43,350 bases of DNA from assembly GCA_017458085.1 (NCBI GenBank), contig JAFTGE010000021.1, forward strand, positions 1-43,350. The letters are read 5' to 3'. Of the stretch, positions 24,207 through 31,809 are shown one piece after another. The position numbers were made by a program, and so were the translations under genes. Every line of letters begins with the position of its first letter. The stretch's first letter is position 1. The notes below the pieces were generated by a model that saw only the letters and a list, made by a program, of their open reading frames with translations, had not been told where the DNA came from and ran no database searches. The stretch comes from Oscillospiraceae bacterium. GTDB lineage: Bacteria; Bacillota; Clostridia; Oscillospirales; Oscillospiraceae.

Positions 24207-25070
24207 TTACTGCCGAAGCTTAGGATCCAGCGCGTCCCGAAGACCGTCGCCCAGCACGTTCAGACTGAATATGGTAATGGCGATGGCAAGACCCGGGAAG
24301 AGACACATATAGGAGTAGTCGCGGATATAGGTACGCGCGTTGGAGAGCATGGCGCCCCATTCCGGGGTGGGCGGCTCGATGCCCAGGCCGATAAAGCTCA
24401 GTCCCGCTGCCGTCAGAATGGCGAAGGCGACACCCAATGTGGCCTGCACAATGATGGGAGCGAGGCAGTTGGGCAGGATGTGCTTACGCAGGATGGTGAA
24501 ATCACGTGTGCCCACAGCCTTGGCCGCTTCCACAAATTCCTGCTCCTTGATCCCCAGGACCGATGCACGTACAATGCGGGCGTAGGTGGGGATCGAGGCA
24601 ATGCCCGTGGCAATCATCAGGTTTGTAAGTCCGGCGCCCAGGGCTGCCGCAATGGAGATGGCCAGGAGCGTGGCGGGGATGGACATGATCACGTCCATGG
24701 CGCGCATGATCAGATTGTCTGTCCAGCCGCCATAGTATCCGGCTACGGCGCCCAGCAGACCGCCGACCACCACCGAGATACTTACGGCGATGAAGCCTAC
24801 CTTCAGGGAGATCCGGGAACCGTAAACCACCCGGCTGAAAATATCCCGGCCAAATTCATCCGTGCCAAAGATATGGCCTTTGCAGGGGAACTGATAGGCG
24901 TTGAGCAGATCCATCTCATCGTAGGAATAGGGGGCGATCTGGTCTGCGAAAATGGCGGTCAGAACCAGAACGCACAGCACAAACAGGCCGAACACCGCCA
25001 GCTTATTCTTGAAGAGCCGCGCAAAGGTTTCCCGCGCGAAGCTGTAACGTTTTTCTTTTTTTTGCTTCAT
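24207..25070 (-). CDS. Oligopeptide ABC permease (OppC/DppC-like)
   Basis: 287 aa from the ATG at 25070, which follows GAGGGAGGATCGGGAA; a TTG at 25088 upstream of that RBS is rejected. It has an N-terminal OppC-N segment with one helix (KLAVFGLFVLCVLVLTAIFA), then the BPD_transp_1 domain with about five more helices and the EAA-type loop EFVEAAKAVGTRDFTILRKHILPN. It forms the membrane channel with the OppB-like subunit encoded just upstream. Confidence 0.93.
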   Translation of the reverse strand: MKQKKEKRYSFARETFARLFKNKLAVFGLFVLCVLVLTAIFADQIAPYSYDEMDLLNAYQFPCKGHIFGTDEFGRDIFSRVVYGSRISLKVGFIAVSISVVVGGLLGAVAGYYGGWTDNLIMRAMDVIMSIPATLLAISIAAALGAGLTNLMIATGIASIPTYARIVRASVLGIKEQEFVEAAKAVGTRDFTILRKHILPNCLAPIIVQATLGVAFAILTAAGLSFIGLGIEPPTPEWGAMLSNARTYIRDYSYMCLFPGLAIAITIFSLNVLGDGLRDALDPKLRQ

Positions 25071-25084
25071 TTCCCGATCCTCCC

Positions 25085-26014
25085 TCAATTGTACTGAGAC
25101 TTGATCTTCGGATCAAGAAATGCGTAGACGATGTCGATAATCAGGTTAATCAGGCAGAAAGCAAGGGAGATAAACAGTACGCCACCCTGAACCACAGGAA
25201 AGTCCCGCTGCTTGATGGCGTCCACCATCAGACGGCCTACACCGTTGATGGAAAAGATCGTTTCACAGAGCACAGCGCCGCCCAGAAGGTTGCCGAACTG
25301 AATACCGACCACGGTGACGATGGGAACCAGCGCATTGCGCAGCACATGATCCAGCGTGATGCGGCTTTCCTTCTGGCCCTTGGCACGGACTGTGCGAATA
25401 TAGTCCTGACGGATGACCTCCAGCATACTGGAGCGGGTCATGCGGGCAAAGACTGCGATGGACTGGGTGCCCAGCGTGAAGGCGGGCAGAATCACATGGC
25501 GAAAGCTCGTAAGCCCCGAGGGGGGAAACCAACCAAGCTTGACTGAAAAAAGAAGGATCAGCAGAAGACCCAGCCAGAACACGGGCATGGAAATGCCGAT
25601 CAGCCCAAGGATCATGGTGAAGTTGTCAAAAAGGGAATATTGCTTGGTAGCAGAGATGATACCGATGGGAATCCCGATCAGGACGGCAATGATGATGGCG
25701 GCCAGCGACAGCCGGATCGTGGAAGGCAGGGCGCTGGTGATCTCTTTCATGACAGGGAGACCGCTTTTGTAGGAAGTGCCCAGATCTCCGTGCAGAAACA
25801 GATTTTGTACATAACGCAGGTAGCGGATGAAGAAGGGATCGTTGAGTCCCATGCTCTCCCGCATGGCCTCCACCTCCTCCACAGAGGCGGACTCGCCCAG
25901 TACAATCCGGGCGGGATCGCCCTTGGTGATGGACATGAGGAAGAACACGATCAGCGTCACAAGGAGCATGACCGGGATCAGATACAGGATCCGCTTCAGA
26001 ATATATTTTATCAT
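25085..26014 (-). CDS. Oligopeptide ABC permease (OppB/DppB-like)
   Basis: 309 aa from the ATG at 26014, which follows TAGAGGAACTCCA; the frame extends to 26035 through the RBS from a TTG and that start is rejected. There are six membrane helices. The first is YLIPVMLLVTLIVFFL, and the conserved GDPARIVLGESAS segment follows. The EAA-like loop is IRQDYIRTVRAKGQKESRITLDHVLRN. It is preceded by an attenuator-like hairpin after the binding-protein gene. Confidence 0.93.
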   Translation of the reverse strand: MIKYILKRILYLIPVMLLVTLIVFFLMSITKGDPARIVLGESASVEEVEAMRESMGLNDPFFIRYLRYVQNLFLHGDLGTSYKSGLPVMKEITSALPSTIRLSLAAIIIAVLIGIPIGIISATKQYSLFDNFTMILGLIGISMPVFWLGLLLILLFSVKLGWFPPSGLTSFRHVILPAFTLGTQSIAVFARMTRSSMLEVIRQDYIRTVRAKGQKESRITLDHVLRNALVPIVTVVGIQFGNLLGGAVLCETIFSINGVGRLMVDAIKQRDFPVVQGGVLFISLAFCLINLIIDIVYAFLDPKIKSQYN

Positions 26015-26045
26015 TGGAGTTCCTCTAAACCTCAAAGAATCAAGC

Positions 26046-26075
26046 GGGGTGCGGCATCATTCAATGCCGCACCCC
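26046..26075 (-). terminator. Attenuator-like hairpin between binding protein and permease genes
   Basis: A perfect 12-bp stem GGGGTGCGGCAT / ATGCCGCACCCC with a six-nt loop and no T-run. It probably leaves more binding-protein transcript than downstream transcript. Confidence 0.65.
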
Positions 26076-26092
26076 CAGAAGAAATGAATGGA

Positions 26093-27652
26093 TCACTTGA
26101 CTTTGTAGTAGGAGTAGCAGCTGTTGGGGTCCATAACCATGGAATCCACATTGCCGCCAATGCCAACGAAGTATTTGCGTACCCAGAGGTTGATCCAGGG
26201 GCTCTCTTCAGCCAGCAGATCCTGGATCTCGCCATAGACCGCGCCGCGCTCGTCATCGTCAAAGACGACACGGGACTGCTCCAGCAGCTCGTCCGCCTTC
26301 GCATTCACAAAACGGGCCCAGTTGTTGCCGCCGTCCACCGCGTTGGAAGAGTGGAAGCAGTTGAACAGAACGGTGTCGGGATCCATGGTGCCGCTGCCCC
26401 AGCCAACGATGAACAACTGAGAATTGCCCGCATAGGCCTCAGAGCACATGGTGGCAAACTCCATGGTGTCGATCTTTACGGTGATGCCCACAGCCTGCAG
26501 TTGCTGCTGTACGATGGTGGCTACGTCCAGGTTCTCTTTCTTCTCATCGCAGAGAATGGAGATATTAAAGCCATTCTCATAGCCGGCTTCCTTCAACAGC
26601 GCCTTGGCCTTGTCCACATCGTAGTCGTGGGAGGAAGTGATCTCCTTGTAGTACTTCATGTTGGAACTGATTTCGCTGTAAGCGATCTCAGCGGTGTCGC
26701 CCTTAATGGCCTTTACCAGGGTGGGAACATCCAACGCGTGAGAAATGGCCTGACGGACGCGCACGTCATCCAGCGGCGCTTTGCTGCAGTTCATGCCCAG
26801 CAGGGTGGTGGCGCGGGCGGGCTGCTCCAACAACTGGAGGCCTTCGGTATCACGGACGCGGTTCAGATCGGTCACGGGAATCTCCAAAGCGATATCCACA
26901 TTGCCGCTTTCCAACTCGATGGTGCGGTTGGTGCCCTCGGGGACAGCGACGACTTCCACGGTGCGGAAGACGGGTTTTTCACCCCAGTACTCTTCATTGC
27001 ACTCCAGAATCAGCTTCACGCCCTTGTCCCAGGACTGGAGCTTGTAAGGGCCGGTGCCAACGGGCTGAGTGCCGCTGTTCTCGCCGGCCTCGGTGATGGC
27101 CTTCTCATTGACGATGGCGGTGGAGGCAAAGGTCAGACCGGTCAGGAAAGGGGCGGAAGGCTGGTTGAGCACGATCTCCACATCGTAATCGCCGGTGGCG
27201 GTGACAGAGGCCACATCCCGGAAGTAGGAAGCAGTCTTGGGGGATTCGGCGTCGCGGGTGTAGGTAAACACCACGTCGCTGGCTTTCAGCTCTTCGCCAT
27301 TGGTAAACATCACGCCCTTGCGCAGGTGGAATATGTAAGTCACATCGTCGACCTGCTCATAGTTCTCAGCCAGCTTGCCCACGATGTTCTGGGCTTCATC
27401 CTCGTAAACCAGCGTCTCAAAAATGTTGTTGAAGATCTGCTGGGAGGAGGCGTCAGTGGTCTGAGAGGGGTCGAGGGTGGAGGCTTCCGCATTGGCCGCA
27501 ACGCGGAGGACATCCTTGTTTTTTGCGGTCTCCGTGGCGCCGGCAGCCGGTGCGGTGCCGCCCGAAGATGAGGTTCCCGCGCTGCTGCCGCAGCCGGCGA
27601 GCAGAGAAATGCTCAGAACCAGGATCAACAAGAGTGCCAGATAGCGTTTCAT
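26093..27652 (-). CDS. Peptide-binding lipoprotein (SBP family 5, OppA/DppA-like)
   Basis: 519 aa from the ATG at 27652, which follows AAAAGGAGAAAAAGAC; the upstream extension to 27730 lies in the leader. The lipoprotein signal ends in LLAGC, then a Ser/Gly/Thr-rich linker. The SBP_bac_5 domain begins KDVLRVAANAEASTLDPSQT, with typical blocks YIFHLRKGVMFTNGEELKASDV and VGTGPYKL. It captures peptides outside the membrane for the permeases and ATPases of this operon. It is the promoter-proximal gene, as expected for the most abundant component. Confidence 0.93.
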   Translation of the reverse strand: MKRYLALLLILVLSISLLAGCGSSAGTSSSGGTAPAAGATETAKNKDVLRVAANAEASTLDPSQTTDASSQQIFNNIFETLVYEDEAQNIVGKLAENYEQVDDVTYIFHLRKGVMFTNGEELKASDVVFTYTRDAESPKTASYFRDVASVTATGDYDVEIVLNQPSAPFLTGLTFASTAIVNEKAITEAGENSGTQPVGTGPYKLQSWDKGVKLILECNEEYWGEKPVFRTVEVVAVPEGTNRTIELESGNVDIALEIPVTDLNRVRDTEGLQLLEQPARATTLLGMNCSKAPLDDVRVRQAISHALDVPTLVKAIKGDTAEIAYSEISSNMKYYKEITSSHDYDVDKAKALLKEAGYENGFNISILCDEKKENLDVATIVQQQLQAVGITVKIDTMEFATMCSEAYAGNSQLFIVGWGSGTMDPDTVLFNCFHSSNAVDGGNNWARFVNAKADELLEQSRVVFDDDERGAVYGEIQDLLAEESPWINLWVRKYFVGIGGNVDSMVMDPNSCYSYYKVK

Positions 27653-27758
27653 GTCTTTTTCTCCTTTTCCCTGTCTGCCGTGTACAGCGCCCCAGCAGGG
27701 GGAGATGCTGCATGCCGGAAGAAAATGCAACGGCAGACAAAAATGGTATTATATTAGA

Positions 27759-27787
27759 ATTATACACATTCTCTGAGGAAACAACAA
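27759..27787 (-). promoter_or_regulatory. Promoter of the peptide transport operon
   Basis: On the minus strand TTGTTG (27787-27782), 17 nt, perfect TATAAT (27764-27759), about 100 nt upstream of the binding-protein ATG. Confidence 0.7.
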
Positions 27788-27915
27788 GTATTTTTTTCAA
27801 TTACCTGTGACCAAATTTGATGCCGGGATCAGCAAGCGGGAGCCTGCGGCTGACCTCCCGGAAAAATCCGATTGCCGGTTCGCAGAAAGGGACTGCGTAA
27901 GATCATGTTCCGGCG

Positions 27916-27944
27916 TTGCGCGAAACGAAACAACGTGCTATACT
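27916..27944 (+). promoter_or_regulatory. Promoter of the second amidohydrolase gene
   Basis: TTGCGC (27916-27921), 17 nt, TATACT (27939-27944), 33 bp before the ATG at 27978. Confidence 0.6.
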
Positions 27945-27977
27945 TTACGCAATGTAAAAAGAAAGGTCAGAAGCATC

Positions 27978-29135
27978 ATGTTGTTTATCAAGAACGCACA
28001 CATCCTCCCCATTGTGGGAGAGGAGATCGAAGACGGCTGCCTGCTCATGGAGCGGGGGAAAATCGTGGCCGTCGGAGCGGGTATCCCGGCTCCGCAGGGT
28101 GCGGAGATTATCGACGCGCAGGGACGTCTGGTAACGCCCGGCTGTGTTGAGGCTCACTGCCATGTGGGACTGGACAACGAGGCGATGAACTGGGAGGGCG
28201 CTGACTTCAATGAGATGGTCGACCCCATCACGCCCCAGATGCGCGCGATCGACTCCATCAACCCGCTGGATCCTGGGCTTGCTGAGGCCGTTCGGGGCGG
28301 CGTGACCACCGCATGCACCGGCCCGGGCAGCGCAAACGTGGTGGGCGGCAGCTTTGCGGTGATTAAACTGCACGGGAAACGGGTAGATAAAATGGTGCTG
28401 AAGGATCCCGCAGCCATGAAGTGCGCCTTTGGCGAGAATCCAAAGGGCTGCTACGGCAAAGCCGGCGGCAAGGCCCCCATGACCCGAATGGGGACTGCGG
28501 CGCTGCTCCGAGAACTGCTGTTCAAGGCAAAGCGATATCGGGAGGACAAGCAGGCCGGGAAGGAGCCGGCTTTTGACATGAAATTGGAGGCGATGCTCCC
28601 GGTGATGGCGGGGGAAATCCCGCTGAAATGCCACTGCCACCGGGCGGACGACATCCTCACCGCGGTGCGCATCGCGAAGGAATTCGGGTTGCGCGCGACG
28701 TTGGATCACTGTACGGACGGGGAGTTGATCGTGGAGGAACTGGCTGAAGAAGACTATCCGGTATTCATCGGGCCCAGCCTGGGGCACAAATCCAAGATCG
28801 AACTTGCGAACAAGAGCTTCACCACCCCCGGCGTTTTGAACCGGGCGGGACTTTGTATCAGCATCATCACCGACGCGCCGGTGATCCCGCTGCAGTATCT
28901 GCCCATGTGCGCGGGTCTGGCTGTCAACTCCGGCCTCGATAAGAAAGAGGCCTGGAAAGCGATCACCATCAACCCCGCCAGAAGTCTGGGCGTGGAAGAC
29001 CGCGTGGGCAGCCTGGAGGTCGGAAAGGACGCCGATGTGGTGATCTGGACTGCCGACCCCCTGACCAATATCGGCGGAGAGGCCTATATCACCATCATCG
29101 ACGGCCGGGTGGTCTATCGCCGGGGTGACATGTAA
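27978..29135 (+). CDS. Amidohydrolase (imidazolonepropionase-like), second copy
   Basis: 385 aa from the ATG at 27978, after AAAGGTCAG; the frame extends upstream to 27807, but that part covers the promoter and is rejected. Amidohydrolase superfamily: H60-x-H62 (VEAHCHVG), then KCHCHRADDI, ATLDHCTDG and the late SIITDAP, and a C-terminal GSLEVGKDADVVIWTADPL. The middle lacks a typical carboxylated-Lys block like that of the 19463 protein, so it belongs to a different subgroup. It is divergent from the peptide operon and may act on the same class of substrate (dipeptide, N-acyl or cyclic amide). The exact substrate is unknown. Confidence 0.85.
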   Translation: MLFIKNAHILPIVGEEIEDGCLLMERGKIVAVGAGIPAPQGAEIIDAQGRLVTPGCVEAHCHVGLDNEAMNWEGADFNEMVDPITPQMRAIDSINPLDPGLAEAVRGGVTTACTGPGSANVVGGSFAVIKLHGKRVDKMVLKDPAAMKCAFGENPKGCYGKAGGKAPMTRMGTAALLRELLFKAKRYREDKQAGKEPAFDMKLEAMLPVMAGEIPLKCHCHRADDILTAVRIAKEFGLRATLDHCTDGELIVEELAEEDYPVFIGPSLGHKSKIELANKSFTTPGVLNRAGLCISIITDAPVIPLQYLPMCAGLAVNSGLDKKEAWKAITINPARSLGVEDRVGSLEVGKDADVVIWTADPLTNIGGEAYITIIDGRVVYRRGDM

Positions 29136-29279
29136 GTTTCCACTGTGCCGAAAAGACGGTGTCGTCCGTTGCCATATGCGAACAGATAAGGACACGCACT
29201 GGCCGAATGAGGGAAGGATATCCTGCTGTGGCCGATTTGCGGCAAAGTGATACAGCAACAGGGAGAAAGTGAATACAAT

Positions 29280-29312
29280 AAAGTGCCGATTTCTTAATGA
29301 AATCGGCACTTT
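29280..29312. terminator. Hairpin terminator beside the tRNA fragment
   Basis: 14-bp perfect arms AAAGTGCCGATTTC / GAAATCGGCACTTT with loop TTAAT. It lies 2 bp beyond the CCA end of the minus-strand tRNA fragment, as a native tRNA terminator would. It can also stop transcription from the amidohydrolase side. Confidence 0.8.
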
Positions 29313-29314
29313 TG

Positions 29315-29337
29315 TGGTTGCGGGGGAAGGATTTGAA
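29315..29337 (-). other. tRNA 3'-end fragment (initiator-tRNA-fMet-like), putative attachment site
   Basis: Read on the minus strand the 23 nt fit a tRNA 3' end in exact register: T-loop TTCAAAT, T-stem strand CCTTC, acceptor strand CCCCGCA, discriminator A, then CCA. The acceptor CCCCGCA-A-CCA is the one found in initiator tRNA-fMet. The rest of the tRNA is absent: upstream bases (GGGGAAA) do not pair properly with the T-stem strand. This is the pattern left when an element integrates at the 3' end of a tRNA gene. Confidence 0.65.
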
Positions 29338-29451
29338 TTTCCCCAGCTACTTCTACGGCAACATTTTCAATGCGAAACCATGATAATACATACGTTTTTC
29401 GTGATAATCCGAACATTTTATGAGGATGGATTTCCCAATTTTCAAGCTATA

Positions 29452-29474
29452 AAGGGTCAAAATAAGGGTCAAAA
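29452..29474 (+). repeat. Direct repeat AAGGGTCAAAA x2
   Basis: Copies at 29452-29462 and 29464-29474, one base apart (12-bp period). Their place about 115 bp inside the tRNA fragment suits arm-type binding sites of a tyrosine integrase. Confidence 0.5.
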
Positions 29475-29490
29475 AACAGGAGAAAAAATC

Positions 29491-29862
29491 ATGGAAAAAT
29501 CAACGTTTGAATCACTCGGCGGAAGCTACATAAGGGTTGGCGATTATCTGTTTCCAGACCTGATCATAGCAGACGAAACTCCCCTCGGCAAGTGGGGCCT
29601 ACTGCGGAAACAGTACTTGAAAGAGCATCGCCCCGCGCTCTGTTCCAGTATGCTTCTCACCGGAAAACTGGATCATCACCTGGCAGAGATCGACCGCGCC
29701 GGTCAGGAGCGAATGGACTTGATCGTTGCACAGCTTCATAATCAGGAAGGGATCACTGAATCTCTGAAACGCTCTGATCAAATGGAATGGGTACAGCGCG
29801 TGAACAGCATTCGACATCGCGCGGAAGAGATCGTTTTGTCAGAGCTTGTATTTACCATTTGA
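29491..29862 (+). CDS. TnpV-like transposon-encoded protein
   Basis: 123 aa from the ATG at 29491, after ACAGGAGAAAAAATC. It has the features of the TnpV family carried on Clostridial mobile elements such as Tn4451: a short start EKSTFESLGGSYIRVGDYLFPDL, a central GLLRKQYLKEHRPALCSSML, and a helical C-terminus. It has no known catalytic motif and its role is not established. The reading frame is open upstream to 29269, but that covers the att-like region. It is 14 bp before the excisionase-like gene and likely co-transcribed. Confidence 0.75.
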   Translation: MEKSTFESLGGSYIRVGDYLFPDLIIADETPLGKWGLLRKQYLKEHRPALCSSMLLTGKLDHHLAEIDRAGQERMDLIVAQLHNQEGITESLKRSDQMEWVQRVNSIRHRAEEIVLSELVFTI

Positions 29863-29876
29863 AGGAGGATAAAACT

Positions 29877-30077
29877 ATGGATCAATCTTTTTACACGCAA
29901 TTCGATGAACTGCCCCTCACGCTCTGTGCCACCGATATCGCGGCAATACTCAACATCTCGCGATCCAATGCATACATGCTTCTGCGCCGTGAGGATTTTC
30001 CCACGCTTCGCATCGGGAAGCGTATGCTGACACCCAAGCACCGTTTTATTCAGTGGATCGAGGAGAATACAAAGTAA
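29877..30077 (+). CDS. Excisionase-like helix-turn-helix protein
   Basis: 66 aa from the ATG at 29877, after GAAGGAGGATAAAACT. The MerR/excisionase-type winged helix is ATDIAAILNISRSNAYMLLRR, then FPTLRIGKRMLTPKHRFIQWI. Proteins of this size next to tnpV usually are Xis-type directionality factors or small repressors of integrative elements. No integrase gene follows; it may lie at the other end of the element, outside the window. Confidence 0.75.
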   Translation: MDQSFYTQFDELPLTLCATDIAAILNISRSNAYMLLRREDFPTLRIGKRMLTPKHRFIQWIEENTK

Positions 30078-30184
30078 GACTGCTCTTCATAGCCAGCGGT
30101 CACGCTGAATGCAGGAGCGGCTTTCCCTGTTGAATTCAGTCCAGAGGAAACCCACCAAGGGCTGCACTGCCCAGGGGACACACA

Positions 30185-30217
30185 CCTATATGCTTGCTGT
30201 CAACAGCGGCATATAGG
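30185..30217. terminator. Convergent terminator hairpin
   Basis: CCTATATGC / GCATATAGG around a 15-nt loop, between the end of the excisionase-like gene and the end of the AlbA_2 gene. A T-rich TTTTTAT follows on the plus strand. Confidence 0.5.
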
Positions 30218-30226
30218 CGTATGTTT

Positions 30227-31627
30227 TTATGCTTTAACGTATTTCTGATTCTTGCTTTTGGGCTTATCCGGGATGGTCATTTTGACCCTGCCGGATTCGA
30301 GTAGCGGCTTCAAGTAAGCTTTCCTGAAATGATCCCGATTGACAAGACCGAGAAATTCCATCATTTCCTCACGCGTTTTGGGCTCTGCACAGGCATCAAC
30401 CAACTTGTTCAGCCTTTCGTCATGCATGGCATCATGGATGGCGTCATGCATGGTATCTTGATCACTACCATCCATGTTGTAATTCACATTTTTCAGCACA
30501 ACACGGAAATCCGTGCCGGAGGAATGAAATTCCGGGCGCAGCTCCTCGGTATAGCCGGGGAGCTTTTCCGTCTCACTGACGATTTTCCGCAGACCGCTGC
30601 CACGGCGCTCCATGAACTTCATACGGTGGAACAGATCGGCGATCACGGGATTGCGGCGCACGGAGCCAACCGTGTTGATGTTGCAGTCCTGGATGGGCTT
30701 GCCCTCAAACATCCCGCCCGGTGACTGGATCTCCAGCCGGTCGTGGTACATGTCGATGTGGATCTCACTGCCCCGCACAATGTAGTCACGGTGGATCAGG
30801 GCATTGACCAGGGCCTCGGTCACGGCGCGGTCGGCATAATCCGGCTTGTCCACCCGGTACTGCGCTTTCTTGGCAAAGCGCACCTTGGAATTGTTGCGGA
30901 TAAAGTCGCTGCCGTTTTGCAGAAGGTAAATGAGATTGCCCTCAAATTCCTTGTCGTCCAGGGCGTCATCGAAGATCGAGCCCTTCTCCAGCCCGTTCCA
31001 GCGGGTACAGAAGACGCGGGAGTTATACACGATGTGCTGATCCGCCAGCAAGCGGCCGGCGTTGGTTAGAAAGCCGTTCTTATCCATCAGACCGAAGGAG
31101 ACATAGTCTGAGGGCTCAAAGCGCAGGCCCGTCCGCTCGCGGTAGGTGGCCTCCAGCAATGTAAAGCTGTAATCCTCCTTGCGCTCGTCCGTCACCAGCG
31201 CGTCGAAGGAACGGTTGGTGCCTTTGAGGATCAGCTCGTTGAGCACATAATCCGGCGCGGGGACACTCTCGTTCCCGACGCGGATATAGGCCTCTTTTAC
31301 GCCGTCCGCGCTGTAGTAGTACGGTGTGCTCCGCCCGGCGGTGATCTCCACGGCCAACAACTCCTTGCCTTTGTCCTGCATCGGGCGCAGGACGAACTGC
31401 GGTAGGGGCATGATGCGCTCCTTGATGAGGCGGCTGATCGCCTCGGCGTCTTGCTGCGCGTTGGCAAGGCCGACGATGCTGCGGTCATCTGCCACGCCAA
31501 ACAGCAGTACTCCGCCGATCCCATTGGCAAAGGCGCTGACGCTTTTCAGCCAGCTTTTCGGTTTTTTCACTTCCAAAGCGACCTTGAAATCGATCTCCGT
31601 CGCCTCGGCAATCAGCTTGTTGAGCAT
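30227..31627 (-). CDS. AlbA_2 (Schlafen-type) / HATPase-like DNA-binding protein
   Basis: 466 aa. The N-terminal AlbA_2 domain (residues about 9-125) has EIDFKVAL, WLKSVSAFANGIGGVLLFGV and the IVGLANAQQD region. The middle region carries a GHKL-like ATPase element (ALVNALIHRDYIVRGSEIHI) and RRNPVIADLFHRM...RRGSGL, typical of the HATPase_c_4 group. A His/Asp-rich repeat linker (MHDAIHDAMHDER) leads to a C-terminal winged helix. Such proteins are usually annotated as ATP-binding or transcriptional regulators and occur often in defence islands. RBS TAAGGAGGCCGCC precedes the ATG. It is last of the minus-strand cluster. Confidence 0.8.
   Translation of the reverse strand: MLNKLIAEATEIDFKVALEVKKPKSWLKSVSAFANGIGGVLLFGVADDRSIVGLANAQQDAEAISRLIKERIMPLPQFVLRPMQDKGKELLAVEITAGRSTPYYYSADGVKEAYIRVGNESVPAPDYVLNELILKGTNRSFDALVTDERKEDYSFTLLEATYRERTGLRFEPSDYVSFGLMDKNGFLTNAGRLLADQHIVYNSRVFCTRWNGLEKGSIFDDALDDKEFEGNLIYLLQNGSDFIRNNSKVRFAKKAQYRVDKPDYADRAVTEALVNALIHRDYIVRGSEIHIDMYHDRLEIQSPGGMFEGKPIQDCNINTVGSVRRNPVIADLFHRMKFMERRGSGLRKIVSETEKLPGYTEELRPEFHSSGTDFRVVLKNVNYNMDGSDQDTMHDAIHDAMHDERLNKLVDACAEPKTREEMMEFLGLVNRDHFRKAYLKPLLESGRVKMTIPDKPKSKNQKYVKA
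30416..30451 (-). repeat. Three tandem 12-bp units inside the AlbA_2 gene
   Basis: Units ATGCATGACGCC, ATCCATGATGCC and ATGCATGACGAA encode (M/I)-H-D-(A/E) three times, forming the linker before the winged helix. Each unit contains ATGCAT or ATCCAT, so the block could expand or contract by slippage. Confidence 0.7.
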
Positions 31628-31641
31628 GGCGGCCTCCTTAA

Positions 31642-31791
31642 TCAGAGAGATGATACCTCTTGTATAAAGAACTTAAAATCGTGTGCCTTATCAAATATGG
31701 CTTTATTCTGTTTCGACATTTGCGCTAAAACTTTGGCGAAGTCCAGCGAAACGGGAAGAGTCTTATATAGGCTGCCACCGCTATTTATATG
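31642..31791 (-). pseudogene. Orphan frame between helicase and AlbA_2 genes
   Basis: After a TAG the minus frame stays open for 49 codons to TGA at 31644-31642. It has protein-like composition (KTLPVSLDFAKVLAQMSKQ, then IFDKAHDFKFFIQEVSSL). An internal ATG (MSKQNK...) has no RBS. It may be the C-terminal scrap of a lost gene; I do not recognise the family. Confidence 0.3.
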
Positions 31792-31809
31792 CTATTTCAG
31801 CGCATTCTC

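Larger units (their letters stand above)
27653..27977. other. Divergent control region of the peptide operon and second amidohydrolase
   Basis: It carries two outward promoters (27759-27787 minus, 27916-27944 plus). The oppA-like leader of about 100 nt contains a CCCC-tgct-GGGG hairpin. No operator shared by both promoters was spotted. Confidence 0.5.
29136..29490. other. Junction region between chromosomal genes and the putative island
   Basis: From left to right it holds no gene, a terminator hairpin, a tRNA 3'-end fragment on the minus strand, and two direct repeats that look like integrase arm sites. Confidence 0.5.

Noticed and set aside
25640-27571. 643-codon plus-strand frame
   Set aside because: Antisense to the oligopeptide permease and binding-protein genes, with repetitive Gly/Val/Asp/His composition typical of a shadow frame.
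29315-29400. An intact tRNA gene on the minus strand
   Set aside because: Only the 3' 23 nt fit. The upstream bases do not form the T-stem partner, anticodon arm or D arm.
30416-30451. CRISPR-like short repeats
   Set aside because: The units are 12 bp, contiguous, in frame and inside a coding gene; there are no spacers.
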